Shown: positions 45,531 to 53,407 of the stretch, one piece after another
Position numbering within the stretch: the stretch's first letter is position 1
Layout of the letters: the number at the start of each line of letters is the position of its first letter
From: Oscillatoriales cyanobacterium
Lineage (GTDB): Bacteria > Cyanobacteriota > Cyanobacteriia > Cyanobacteriales > Microcoleaceae
Length of the DNA: 64,000 nucleotides
Assembly (NCBI GenBank): GCA_004292955.1
Contig: RDXX01000024.1
Coordinates: 16,071 to 80,070 of the forward strand
Direction of reading: 5' to 3'
Notes under the pieces: model-generated
Seen by the model: the letters and a program-made list of their open reading frames with translations, nothing else
Told to the model about the DNA's origin: nothing
Databases searched by the model: none
Translations under genes and position numbers: made by a program

Positions 45531-46082
45531 TTAAACAGTAGCTAATTGCGATCGAATTTGAGTATCCGTATATTCCGGTGTCCAACCGACCGTGGTGGTA
45601 AAATAGCGCACAGCTTTAACTTTCCGGGCTGCTGTCAAATAAAACCAGTGTTCCGTATTCGCTGGTACGTTGATAAATTCTTCGGGCTGTACAGTCACTT
45701 CTACTTGACTACCGTCGGGACGCACAAAACCGAAAATTCCTTCTCCTGCTACAATGTAGCGGACTTCATCGTCAGCGTGAATGTGACACTTGTCGAATTT
45801 GGAGAGCAGAGTGTCGAGGCTTGGAATGTCTGGGTGTAGTACAATTAAGTCGCGGGATTGATAGCCTGCGCTTTCCTTGAGTTGCTGAAAGTAGCCGTCG
45901 AGGGCTTGTAGCACTTGCTCTTTTTGATTGTCGTCGATCGCATCGAGAGCCAGCAATTCCCGAATTTCTGGGTTGTCACCCACCGGCCAACTATTGAGTT
46001 GAATGTTCAAAGGAGCAAGTTCGCGGGTAATATCGCTCAGTTGAGTATAGGTTCTACCGTTTTCGAGTCGCAGGATAGCCAT
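45531..46082 (-). CDS. mtnD: Acireductone dioxygenase (methionine salvage)
   Basis: This cupin enzyme oxidises acireductone to 2-keto-4-methylthiobutyrate and formate in the methionine salvage pathway. The 183 residues contain the metal ligands in CHIHADDEVRYIVAGEGIF (H, H, E) and NTEHWFYL (H). The C-terminus VKAVRYFTTTVGWTPEY is also typical. Its length matches the family. It is the first gene of an apparent mtnD-xisH-xisI unit; other methionine-salvage genes are not in the window. Metal (Fe or Ni) decides which side reaction occurs and cannot be read from sequence. Confidence 0.93.
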   Translation of the reverse strand: MAILRLENGRTYTQLSDITRELAPLNIQLNSWPVGDNPEIRELLALDAIDDNQKEQVLQALDGYFQQLKESAGYQSRDLIVLHPDIPSLDTLLSKFDKCHIHADDEVRYIVAGEGIFGFVRPDGSQVEVTVQPEEFINVPANTEHWFYLTAARKVKAVRYFTTTVGWTPEYTDTQIRSQLATV

Positions 46083-46309
46083 TTTTGCACGTTCCTATTT
46101 TTGATTAACAGACACAGCGAAAGACGCTTGTCGATCGCGCCTGTACAATAAAAACAATTTTAACTCACATTTTGCAGCATTCTCAGGCAAGATGCCTGTT
46201 CCACAAGAGTTGAAGATTTATCGCGATAAGATTGATAAGTCAGGCGCCCGGTAGCAACCGCTGCGATCGGCAACACTGAGATATTTTAGATGTAACTTTT
46301 GCAACAACT

Positions 46310-47275
46310 ATGCCTACTTATACTGGAATTTCTAGCGAAGCTTTTCAGCATCCCCTCGATCGCCAAGCCGAGACCGCATTACGCAGCGTACCTGGATTTG
46401 ACTTAATTGCCAGCAAATTTGTAGAATTTGTCTACGAACGACCGCAATTCGTTTACCTAATGGGAAATAGCATACAAGTCGGCCCGCGCCAATATGCCAG
46501 CATTTATCATATATTTCGGGAGTGCGTGCAGGATTTAGATATTTTTCCAGAACCGGGTTTGTTTGTGTCTCAGAATCCCGCTGTTAACAGCTATGCCCTC
46601 GGGAAAAATCAACCCTATATAGTTTTAAACACTGGTCTTTTAGATTTGCTGGATGAGTCAGAAATCAAAGTAGTCCTGGCTCACGAGTTGGGACACATCA
46701 AATGCGGTCATCCAACTTTAAATCAAATGGCGATGTGGGCGATGAGCATCGCATCAACAATTGGCGAGATGACTTTTGGGCTGGGAAACATTGTCGGTAG
46801 TGGTTTAATTTTTGCTTTTTATGAGTGGCGGCGGAAGGCTGAATTATCGGCAGATAGAGCAGCTTTGTTGGTGACGGATGATTTGAACAATGTGATGAAG
46901 ACGATGATGAAACTTGCGGGAGTTAGCAGTAAATATGCAGATCAATGCAGTTTGCAAGAATTTATCCGCCAGTCTGACAACTATCAAGAACTCGATCGCG
47001 ACAATCTCAACCAAGTGTATAAATTTTTACTTTACAACGGTGGCCAAGGCGTGATGCTGAGTCACCCTTTCCCGGTGGAAAGGCTGCGGTATTTGCGAGA
47101 TTGGGCGGCTTCCGAGGAATACCGGCAAATTAAGCTGGGTAACTACAAGCGGGCTGTAGCTGAGGGTGCGGTTGATGTGAAGTCCCAAACATCTAACAGC
47201 GAGACGGAGGCTTTGCGCCGTCAGATTGAGGAGTTGCAGCGGGAGATCGATCAACAAAAATCTAAGCAAAAATAA
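46310..47275 (+). CDS. M48-family metallopeptidase
   Basis: This 321-residue zinc protease of the HtpX/Ste24-like M48 family has the zinc site VLAHELGHIKCGH (HEXXH at about 126-130), with the third ligand expected in YEWRRKAELSADRAALLVT. The N-terminal lobe (NPAVNSYALGKNQPYIVLNT; GLLDLLDESE) is typical. Hydrophobicity around the active-site helix (MAMWAMSIASTIGEMTFGLG) suggests membrane contact. The final 40 residues form a coiled coil (ALRRQIEELQREIDQQKSKQ). The substrate is unknown. A GGCATCTTGCC-type repeat lies in the upstream spacer. Confidence 0.88.
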   Translation: MPTYTGISSEAFQHPLDRQAETALRSVPGFDLIASKFVEFVYERPQFVYLMGNSIQVGPRQYASIYHIFRECVQDLDIFPEPGLFVSQNPAVNSYALGKNQPYIVLNTGLLDLLDESEIKVVLAHELGHIKCGHPTLNQMAMWAMSIASTIGEMTFGLGNIVGSGLIFAFYEWRRKAELSADRAALLVTDDLNNVMKTMMKLAGVSSKYADQCSLQEFIRQSDNYQELDRDNLNQVYKFLLYNGGQGVMLSHPFPVERLRYLRDWAASEEYRQIKLGNYKRAVAEGAVDVKSQTSNSETEALRRQIEELQREIDQQKSKQK

Positions 47276-47574
47276 GTTGAGGATGTGCCGCAAGTACCTT
47301 GCGGCTGTCATTAGCGCCTTCAACCACTGTTTGCGTAAGTCTTTGAAAATTTACCGGATTTGGGGGAGGGAGGAAAGTAAAAGGAAGACAGGCTGCGGAT
47401 CTCCCATCCCGCTACCTCGGAATTATATTAGAGTGCGATCGTCCCCAAAAGCCATAGCCTGCATTTGCAACTTCCCTCCAATCTACAAACTGTCCTCTTT
47501 TTTCTGAAATCTGTTTCTCAGAAGGTGTAGTTTAAATCTAGATAAGCTTATAACTGAATCGGGGCAAGAAAAAA

Positions 47575-47979
47575 ATGATTATTGATAAAGCAATGAATAC
47601 TCACAAACCAACTTCTAATTTTTTCGGGAATATCGGAAAAATTGCGATCGCCCTCAGCGTGCTAGCCGCCGGAATGGCCTTTACAAATCCTCCGAGAGAT
47701 AAATACCTAACTTATGCTTCCGGCGTGCTCGAAACCGAGTTTAAAAACACCGTGCGTAATGATTCCCGCGTACCCAAAGCTTTGAGTGGCGTTGCAGAGA
47801 CTTTCCTGACTTCCCAGCGCGGCTCGATCGAACACTTGCTCGACAATACAACGGAACGTCAGAACTTTGGCGTTGTCAGCATTTACACAACTCAACTAGG
47901 TAAAAAAAGCTATCAAACGGTTGGAGCTTTTGGCAATTTCGTTACCCTCCCACCTAGTTCGGCAAATGCTGAAAAGTAA
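47575..47979 (+). CDS. DUF4359-type small exported protein
   Basis: The 134-residue protein has a hydrophobic N-terminal segment (about 21-37, IGKIAIALSVLAAGMAF) followed by TNPPRDKYLTYAS, a TNP-x-x-x-Y-x-x-Y/A start that I associate with DUF4359. The rest is soluble with a final beta-like part (FGVVSIYTTQLGKKSYQTVG). A second ATG at 47593 is an alternative start. A Rho-independent terminator follows directly. Function unknown. Confidence 0.6.
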   Translation: MIIDKAMNTHKPTSNFFGNIGKIAIALSVLAAGMAFTNPPRDKYLTYASGVLETEFKNTVRNDSRVPKALSGVAETFLTSQRGSIEHLLDNTTERQNFGVVSIYTTQLGKKSYQTVGAFGNFVTLPPSSANAEK

Positions 47980-48002
47980 TGTCAAATTAAGTTAAATTAT
48001 AG

Positions 48003-48032
48003 AAACCGGGCTTGCGATCGAACCCGGTTTTT
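48003..48032 (+). terminator. Rho-independent terminator after the DUF4359-type gene
   Basis: AAACCGGG (48003-48010) pairs with CCCGGTTT (48023-48030) around a 12-base loop and is followed by T residues. It is 24 bases after the stop codon. Confidence 0.75.
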
Positions 48033-48039
48033 ACTTACT

Positions 48040-48104
48040 AGAAATAATTGGTTTAAGGCCGGAACCTTTGTAGGGAGAAATTAAAATTAGACTATTAGAC
48101 CTAT
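48040..48104 (+). repeat. Composite dispersed repeat, copy 5 (truncated)
   Basis: AGAAATAATTGGTTTAAGGCC and AGGGAGAAATTAAAATTAGA, then CTATTAGAC, are present. The GGTAGAGGT module and the heptamer tail are missing. Confidence 0.7.
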
Positions 48105-48165
48105 TGCAAAAAACAATCTATTCTATAATTAATAGTTAGCATTTTATTATGCTAGTTTTAGCAGC

Positions 48166-48234
48166 AGGTACGTAGTTGCGCTTCAGCGCTCTTTCCGAGA
48201 TCCAAAAAGAGCGCTGAAGCGCAACTACGTACCT
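48166..48234. repeat. Perfect 29-bp inverted repeat (GTACGTAGTTGCGCTTCAGC family)
   Basis: Arms 48166-48194 and 48206-48234 are exact reverse complements around an 11-base loop. The same family is seen at 40175, 63875 and, as a sister version, 57567. The region from 48235 to the terD-like gene is AT-rich with no gene. Confidence 0.95.
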
Positions 48235-48513
48235 AAATTTAATAGACATCTTGCCAAAAAGATATCTGCGATCATTAAAGATTTATAGCAATCCTAAATG
48301 ATTGATGAAGATTGGTAGCGGTAGTGGATGGTGCGTGCCTACCACCTATCTATCGGGGCAACCTGGATCTTTAAGAGCAACTACAAAAATTATCCAAATG
48401 ATGGGAAGACTACTATATTATAAAAATATTAAGTTTTATTAAACACGAAAATTTCTCGTCCCACTTACTATTAAAATAAATAAGATAAATTTTTATGTTT
48501 GACAAATAAGCAG

Positions 48514-49077
48514 ATGGCTATGCAATTAAGTAAGGGTGAGAGATTTAATCTCTCTCAAGAAGCACCGGATTTAAAAAAAATGGCGATCGCCCTCGGTTGG
48601 CAGGTAACGGAGGCAGGACAAAGCTACGACATTGATGTCTCTGCATTTATGCTAGGTTCGGACGGCAAATTACCTGACGATAATTTTTTTATCTTTTACA
48701 ATAATCTGCAATCCTCTGACGGTTCGGTACTGCAATCGATTCCTGAAAACAACCCAGCTAAAGAAAATAAGACTATTTACGGCATTATCTTAGAAAAAGT
48801 TAATCCTGAAATTGTGGAAATAACTTTTGTTGTGACTATTCACGAAGCAGATAAAATCAATGCAAGTTTTAGGAATATCAGAAATAGTTTCATCAAAATT
48901 GTCAATTTGGATACCGGAATCGAACTTGTCCGGTATGAATTAACAGAGAGTTTTACACTAGAAACGGCTCTAGAATTTGGTCGTTTGTATAGAAAGAATG
49001 GAGAGTGGAGATTTCAGGCGGTAGGAGCAGGATATCAAGCTGGATTAAAGAGTTTTGTTGACAAGTATTGTAGGTGA
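48514..49077 (+). CDS. TerD-family protein
   Basis: The 187-residue protein has the TerD/CABP fold: MAMQLSKGERFNLSQEAPDL, LGWQV, DIDVSAFMLGSDGKLPDDNF (the Asp-rich loop that binds calcium in TerD), FYNNLQSSDGSV and VRYELTESFTLETALEFGRL, then WRFQAVGAGYQAGL. The ATG at 48514 gives the normal TerD start; an in-frame TTG at 48499 is less likely. It is a solitary copy, whereas ter genes often cluster. Stress or phage-related roles are known for the family; here it is unassigned. Confidence 0.88.
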   Translation: MAMQLSKGERFNLSQEAPDLKKMAIALGWQVTEAGQSYDIDVSAFMLGSDGKLPDDNFFIFYNNLQSSDGSVLQSIPENNPAKENKTIYGIILEKVNPEIVEITFVVTIHEADKINASFRNIRNSFIKIVNLDTGIELVRYELTESFTLETALEFGRLYRKNGEWRFQAVGAGYQAGLKSFVDKYCR

Positions 49078-49189
49078 AATAGCAATAACATTACTGCAAA
49101 GCAGCGATGAAAAAATATCGCCGACAGATTCTGATAGCAGCACAAAAACTCGCCGCCGGAGAAGAAATAAAAGGTAAACTTTAGTCGAG

Positions 49190-50413
49190 TTAGTTAATAG
49201 ATGACAAAATGTGCTGGTAAGCTTCGATGGTTTTTCGGGCGATCGCCTCCCAGTTATAATATTTTTTAGCATAAGCTTGCCCGTTAAAGCCCCTGCGCTG
49301 CCTTTCCTGTGGTGCGAGGAGGGCTGATTCGATCGCGCGGGCGATCGCCCCTACCTCCAGAGGCACCACCCACCCAGCCTCCGCTTGCTGAATGTCATCC
49401 CAGATATAAACGCGATCGGAAATAACCACAGGTACACCCGCAGCCATCGCTTCTGCTACGGCAATACCAAAGTTTTCGTAATAAGAAGGCAACACAAATA
49501 AGTCAGCTTTTCTCAACATCTCAGCTTTTGAATCACCGCTAACAAAACCCGTTATTGTAGTAAATCTTTCTAAAATTGATTTTTTTATTTTGACTTTAAT
49601 TTTGGCTTCGTAATCGGCATCTTGGGGATTAGAACCTGCTAAAATAAAGTTAAATTTTAGACCATCTTCTAAAATACTTTCCAGTGCCGGAATTAGCAAT
49701 TCTAATCCTTTTTTAGGTTCGATTCGCGACATAAATAAGATGATTGGTATTTCCGAATCAGGCAATATTTCAGGGTAAGCATCTGCCGTCACCCCCAATG
49801 GAATTATCAAATCTTTTGGAACAGACATCTTGCCTGTGCTATCTAATAGTAAACAATCTTGTGGCACAGGCATCTTGCCTGTGCTATCCAAACCAAACCT
49901 TTCTGAAATTTTAGCTTCTTGTTTGCTAGTAAAATGAATTGCTGCCGCACCTGCTAAATTAGGTCGTTCTAAAAGTGTAGCATAAACCTGTTTTAAAAGC
50001 TTTTTCTTCTGCAAATCTGCGGGGTCAAGCATACCGCAGGGCCGGATAATATACGGTAACTTGTGCCCTCTGGCAATTGTCGCAGCGAAAGAAGTTACTG
50101 GCGAGAACAAAGCGTGAATGTGAGCGAGGTCAAATTGCCGCGCATTTTGATTTAACCACTGCAATAAACTCAGAGAAAACTTATATCTGCGAAACGGAGA
50201 ACAGCGGAAATAAATAATCTCATAGCCGTTTTGTTTGATTGGTAGATTTAACGGCACATCTAAAGGATCTTGACCGATATCTCCGTTAGAATCTGTAGTT
50301 ATAATTGTGACATCAATACCTTGGGAAGCGAGGGCGGCAGAAAGCCCCAATACCATTTGACTTGGGCCACCGTAGACGAGGGAAATTGAGGGGATAATTT
50401 GAAGGATTCGCAT
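49190..50413 (-). CDS. GT4 glycosyltransferase, HpsP-like, with repeat-encoded insertion
   Basis: The 407-residue GT-B enzyme has the N-terminal motif IPSISLVYGGPSQMVLGLSA. The donor-binding half has IILFMSRIEPKKGLELLIPA and the EX7E-type region YYENFGIAVAEAMAAGVPVV. Overall it resembles the hormogonium polysaccharide glycosyltransferase named HpsP (from memory). Between ISERFG and IIPLGVTADAYPE are about 28 extra residues (DSTGKMPVPQDCLLLDSTGK and following) encoded by two copies of the GGCATCTTGCCTGT hairpin repeat (about 49810-49890). The frame is kept. Other glycosyltransferases on the same strand lie 3 kb away across a plus-strand block. Confidence 0.8.
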   Translation of the reverse strand: MRILQIIPSISLVYGGPSQMVLGLSAALASQGIDVTIITTDSNGDIGQDPLDVPLNLPIKQNGYEIIYFRCSPFRRYKFSLSLLQWLNQNARQFDLAHIHALFSPVTSFAATIARGHKLPYIIRPCGMLDPADLQKKKLLKQVYATLLERPNLAGAAAIHFTSKQEAKISERFGLDSTGKMPVPQDCLLLDSTGKMSVPKDLIIPLGVTADAYPEILPDSEIPIILFMSRIEPKKGLELLIPALESILEDGLKFNFILAGSNPQDADYEAKIKVKIKKSILERFTTITGFVSGDSKAEMLRKADLFVLPSYYENFGIAVAEAMAAGVPVVISDRVYIWDDIQQAEAGWVVPLEVGAIARAIESALLAPQERQRRGFNGQAYAKKYYNWEAIARKTIEAYQHILSSIN

Positions 50414-50512
50414 GATTAGCCCTTGGTCTTAATTGCGGTAGCTGGTTGTGTTATTATATAAAAAATTGCAAGATTTGCACTTTATACTAATTTAGGCGAT
50501 CGGAGGCAAGTT

Positions 50513-51799
50513 ATGCTGATTGGATTCAGCGTCGGCAACTACAAATCTTTTAAAGAAACTGTCACACTCAGCATGGTAGCTTCGTCAATTACGGAGGACG
50601 ATCGAGAGCTTGACGAAAATAATGTATTTGAAATCAATCATAGATTAAAATTGCTAAAAAGTGCTGCTATTTATGGAGCAAATGCCAGCGGCAAAAGCAA
50701 TCTTGTTGCTGCTGTTAACTTTATGAAGTGGTTTGTCCTCAACTCATCCAAAGAAACGCAAGTTTCAGAGGCGATCGATATTGAAGCATTCAGGCTAAGC
50801 ACAGAGACAGAAAAAGAGCCATCATTCTTTGAAATAGTTTTCTTGCTAGAAGGCAAAAATTTTAGATATGGTTTTGAGATTAATTCTGAACAGGTTGTTG
50901 CTGAGTGGTTGTTTCAAAGTGATGAAGATTCAGAAACAATGCTTTTTGAACGGGATTTTGACAGCTTTATATTAGATGATTTCCCGGAAGGGCAAGGTAT
51001 TAGCGATAAAACTAGAAACAATGCTTTATTTCTTTCTGTTGTCGCACAATTTAATGGTAAACTTTCTGGCAAAATCCTGCTGTGGTTCAGTAAAACTTTG
51101 CAATTGATATCAGGCTTGCAAGATAGGCAATACCGCAAGGAAACTTTAGAGTCTTTTGAGAACGATCGCCACAGGCATGATATTATTGAATTCATTAAAA
51201 AATTAGACTTGGGTATTGCTGATATCCAAATCACAAATCAACCTGTATTTATTATTTCCAATAATACAGCATTATATGGTAATTCCTACGGTAGTTTATA
51301 TCCTATTTCTGAAAGCAAACCAGCCGTGAAAACAGTTCATCGGAAATATGATGCTGACGGTAAGCAGACTGCTATAGAAATATTCGATATTGAAAAGCAT
51401 GAGTCTGAGGGAACAAACAAATTGTTTGCATTAGCAGGGCTGCTTCTCGATACTTTGAGGACAGGAAAGATTTTATTCATAGATGAACTTGATGCCCGAC
51501 TACATCCGTTGATTACTCGTGAATTAATCTGCTTATTCAATTCTAACGAGACTAATCCCCACAACGCACAGCTTATATTCACGACACATGACACAAATCT
51601 GCTTAGCAGCAAGACTTTTCGCCGAGATCAAATATGGTTTACCGAGAAAGACAATAAGGGCGCTACTGATTTGTACTCTTTAGTAGAGTATAAAGTAGGA
51701 AAAGATGCCTCATTTGAACACGATTACATCATCGGAAAGTATGGTGCTATCCCTTTTGTTGGTAATTTCAAAGAACTTCTAGGTGAACTCTATGCCTAA
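50513..51799 (+). CDS. RloA/AbiLi-type AAA ATPase
   Basis: The 428-residue SMC-like ATPase belongs to the AAA_15/AAA_21 group. It starts MLIGFSVGNYKSFKETVTLS, with Walker A IYGANASGKSNLV (about 54-66). The C-terminal half has the signature region SEGTNKLFALAGLLLDTLRT, Walker B ILFIDELDARLHPL and switch LIFTTHDTNLLSS. It is followed, with an eight-base overlap, by a RloB/AbiLii-family gene. RloA-RloB pairs correspond to the lactococcal AbiL abortive-infection system (established family knowledge), so an anti-phage role is likely. It has no neighbours on the same strand upstream. Confidence 0.88.
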   Translation: MLIGFSVGNYKSFKETVTLSMVASSITEDDRELDENNVFEINHRLKLLKSAAIYGANASGKSNLVAAVNFMKWFVLNSSKETQVSEAIDIEAFRLSTETEKEPSFFEIVFLLEGKNFRYGFEINSEQVVAEWLFQSDEDSETMLFERDFDSFILDDFPEGQGISDKTRNNALFLSVVAQFNGKLSGKILLWFSKTLQLISGLQDRQYRKETLESFENDRHRHDIIEFIKKLDLGIADIQITNQPVFIISNNTALYGNSYGSLYPISESKPAVKTVHRKYDADGKQTAIEIFDIEKHESEGTNKLFALAGLLLDTLRTGKILFIDELDARLHPLITRELICLFNSNETNPHNAQLIFTTHDTNLLSSKTFRRDQIWFTEKDNKGATDLYSLVEYKVGKDASFEHDYIIGKYGAIPFVGNFKELLGELYA

Positions 51800-52424
51800 A
51801 AAAAGTTCGTCCAGAAGAACTATTGATTACTCTAAAAGAAAAGTTAAAAATAGAAGATGGTTTTTAATCGTGTGCGAAGGTGAAAAAACAGAACCCAACT
51901 ATTTTAGAAGTTTCGCGGTAGACACAAAGGTAATCAAGCTTGATATCAAGGGAGAAGGGAAAAACACGAGGAGTTTAGTAGAAAAAGCTATTGAGTTAAA
52001 AAATGACTCAGAATACGACGAAAGCGATCGATTTTGGTGTGTCTTCGATCGCGATATTAACGGTAAAAATTCTAACGACGCGCAAAATTTTAATGCAGCT
52101 ATGACTCTTGCAAAAAATAACGGCATTAAAGTAGCGTACTCCAATGATGCTTTTGAACTTTGGTATTTACTACACTTCCATTTTTATAATACTGGAATTT
52201 CTCGCAAGGATTATCAAAATATGTTGACGAAGTTGCTCGGATACGAGTATCAGAAAAACAGTGAAACGATTTATGAGGAACTGAAAAACAAACAACAGGA
52301 TGCGATTAAACACGCAAAACGGCTTTTAATGGAATACGATCGCCCTAATCCTGAAAGTGATAATCCTTCAACAACAGTGCATCTGCTAGTGGAAGAACTT
52401 AATAGTTTTATTCCTAAGAGTTGA
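51792..52424 (+). CDS. RloB/AbiLii-family protein (Toprim-like)
   Basis: The 210-residue partner of the upstream ATPase starts at the ATG at 51792, inside the stop region of the ATPase gene (ATGCCTAA overlap). Seen: a basic N-terminus (KKSSSRRTIDYSKRKVKNRR), WFLIVCEGEKTEPNYFRSF with the Toprim Glu, DRFWCVFDRDING with the DxD metal pair, and YSNDAFELWYLLHFHFYNTG, the RloB hallmark. A nuclease activity released or controlled by the ATPase is the likely mechanism (inference). Confidence 0.9.
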   Translation: MPKKSSSRRTIDYSKRKVKNRRWFLIVCEGEKTEPNYFRSFAVDTKVIKLDIKGEGKNTRSLVEKAIELKNDSEYDESDRFWCVFDRDINGKNSNDAQNFNAAMTLAKNNGIKVAYSNDAFELWYLLHFHFYNTGISRKDYQNMLTKLLGYEYQKNSETIYEELKNKQQDAIKHAKRLLMEYDRPNPESDNPSTTVHLLVEELNSFIPKS

Positions 52425-52629
52425 TGAATTTTGACACGATATACCTTAAATATACTTGGTATTAGCACAATTTGACTTCTTCCCATGAGTCTGTGTATCC
52501 CATACGCGAGATAAAATTTATCTGATCGGGCTAACCCAATGGTGTTGTGATACGATCGAGCAAGATTAATCATGCAGAATACCAAAAATGACTGTTCATT
52601 TTTAAGTAACTTTAGGAGTTGAATCAAAA

Positions 52630-53262
52630 ATGGCTAAACAATCTCTCTCATTTATGCCGATCGCAATTTCGATGTTAGCCGCCATTAGTTATCCGACAAC
52701 CAATGCAGCCGCTACCGCCGAAGTATCGCCATTACAGCCAACAGCATCAGCCATAACCGTCGCACAGAAGCCCACTCCCAGCGACACGAATAAAAAGCTT
52801 CCTGACGTGCCGGCAAAGCTACAAGTGCCTGCTGGTAATGCTTTAATCTCCGAAGTGTCAGCCAAAGGCGTGCAAATTTACGTGTGTCAACCCAAAACTG
52901 GCGATCGCACTCAATTTGAATGGACATTAAAAGCACCGGAAGCTGATTTATTTAATGCAAGTGGCGCATTAGTTGGCAAACATTACGGTGGCCCAACTTG
53001 GGAGTATACTAAAGACAAGAGTAAAGTCGTTGGCGAAGTAAAAGAACGTGTAGATTCGCCCGATCGCACTACGATTCCTTGGGTGCTACTAAGTGCCAAA
53101 AGCAATGAAGGTAACGGTTTATTTAGCAAAGTTACCTATATCCAGCGCGTCAATACTAAAGGTGGCAAAGCCCCAGCTACCGGATGCGATTCCTCAAAAC
53201 AAAATAGCACTACCCGCGTGGATTACACAGCAGATTACTACTTCTTTGCTGCCAATAAGTAA
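52630..53262 (+). CDS. DUF3455 family exported protein
   Basis: The 210-residue protein has a signal peptide (hydrophobic about 8-24) and a Pro/Ala linker. The DUF3455 domain follows: DVPAKLQVPAGNALISEVSA, KGVQIYVCQPKTG, FEWTLKAPEADLFNASG, KHYGGPTWEYTKDKSKVVGE, IPWVLLSAKSNEGNGLFSKV and TYIQRVNTKGGKAPATGC. DUF3455 proteins are small secreted beta proteins of unknown role. It follows RloB by about 200 bases on the same strand and may have moved with it or be independent. Confidence 0.85.
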   Translation: MAKQSLSFMPIAISMLAAISYPTTNAAATAEVSPLQPTASAITVAQKPTPSDTNKKLPDVPAKLQVPAGNALISEVSAKGVQIYVCQPKTGDRTQFEWTLKAPEADLFNASGALVGKHYGGPTWEYTKDKSKVVGEVKERVDSPDRTTIPWVLLSAKSNEGNGLFSKVTYIQRVNTKGGKAPATGCDSSKQNSTTRVDYTADYYFFAANK

Positions 53263-53324
53263 TACGCTTGTTAAAAGGTTTTGCGGCAAAAGAAGCGTTT
53301 GGTTTATTTGCACGAATCCTTGAA

Positions 53325-53400
53325 TAACCCAGGTGCGTCGCTATGAGATTGTTGATATGTAGTTAGGAATTTTTCATGGCGACACACCCTACGACTTCTA
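53325..53400. repeat. GTGCGTCGC / GGCGACACACCCTAC hairpin repeat
   Basis: GGTGCGTCGCTATGAGATTG at the left and GGCGACACACCCTACGACT at the right, about 40 bases apart, are a member of the family seen at 12500-12770, 23003 and 60155. It lies between the convergent DUF3455 and HpsO-like genes. Confidence 0.75.
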
Positions 53401-53407
53401 TCTTCTG

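Noticed and set aside
46230..46290. tRNA-like GC-rich stretch before the M48 gene
   Set aside because: No complete cloverleaf or T-loop GTTCGA-type motif could be assembled; no tRNA was recognised anywhere in the window.
50513..52424. PARIS (AriA/AriB) system
   Set aside because: The second protein has the RloB hallmarks (VCEGEKTEPNYF, FELWYLLHF) rather than a DUF4435-type AriB; RloA/RloB (AbiL) fits better.
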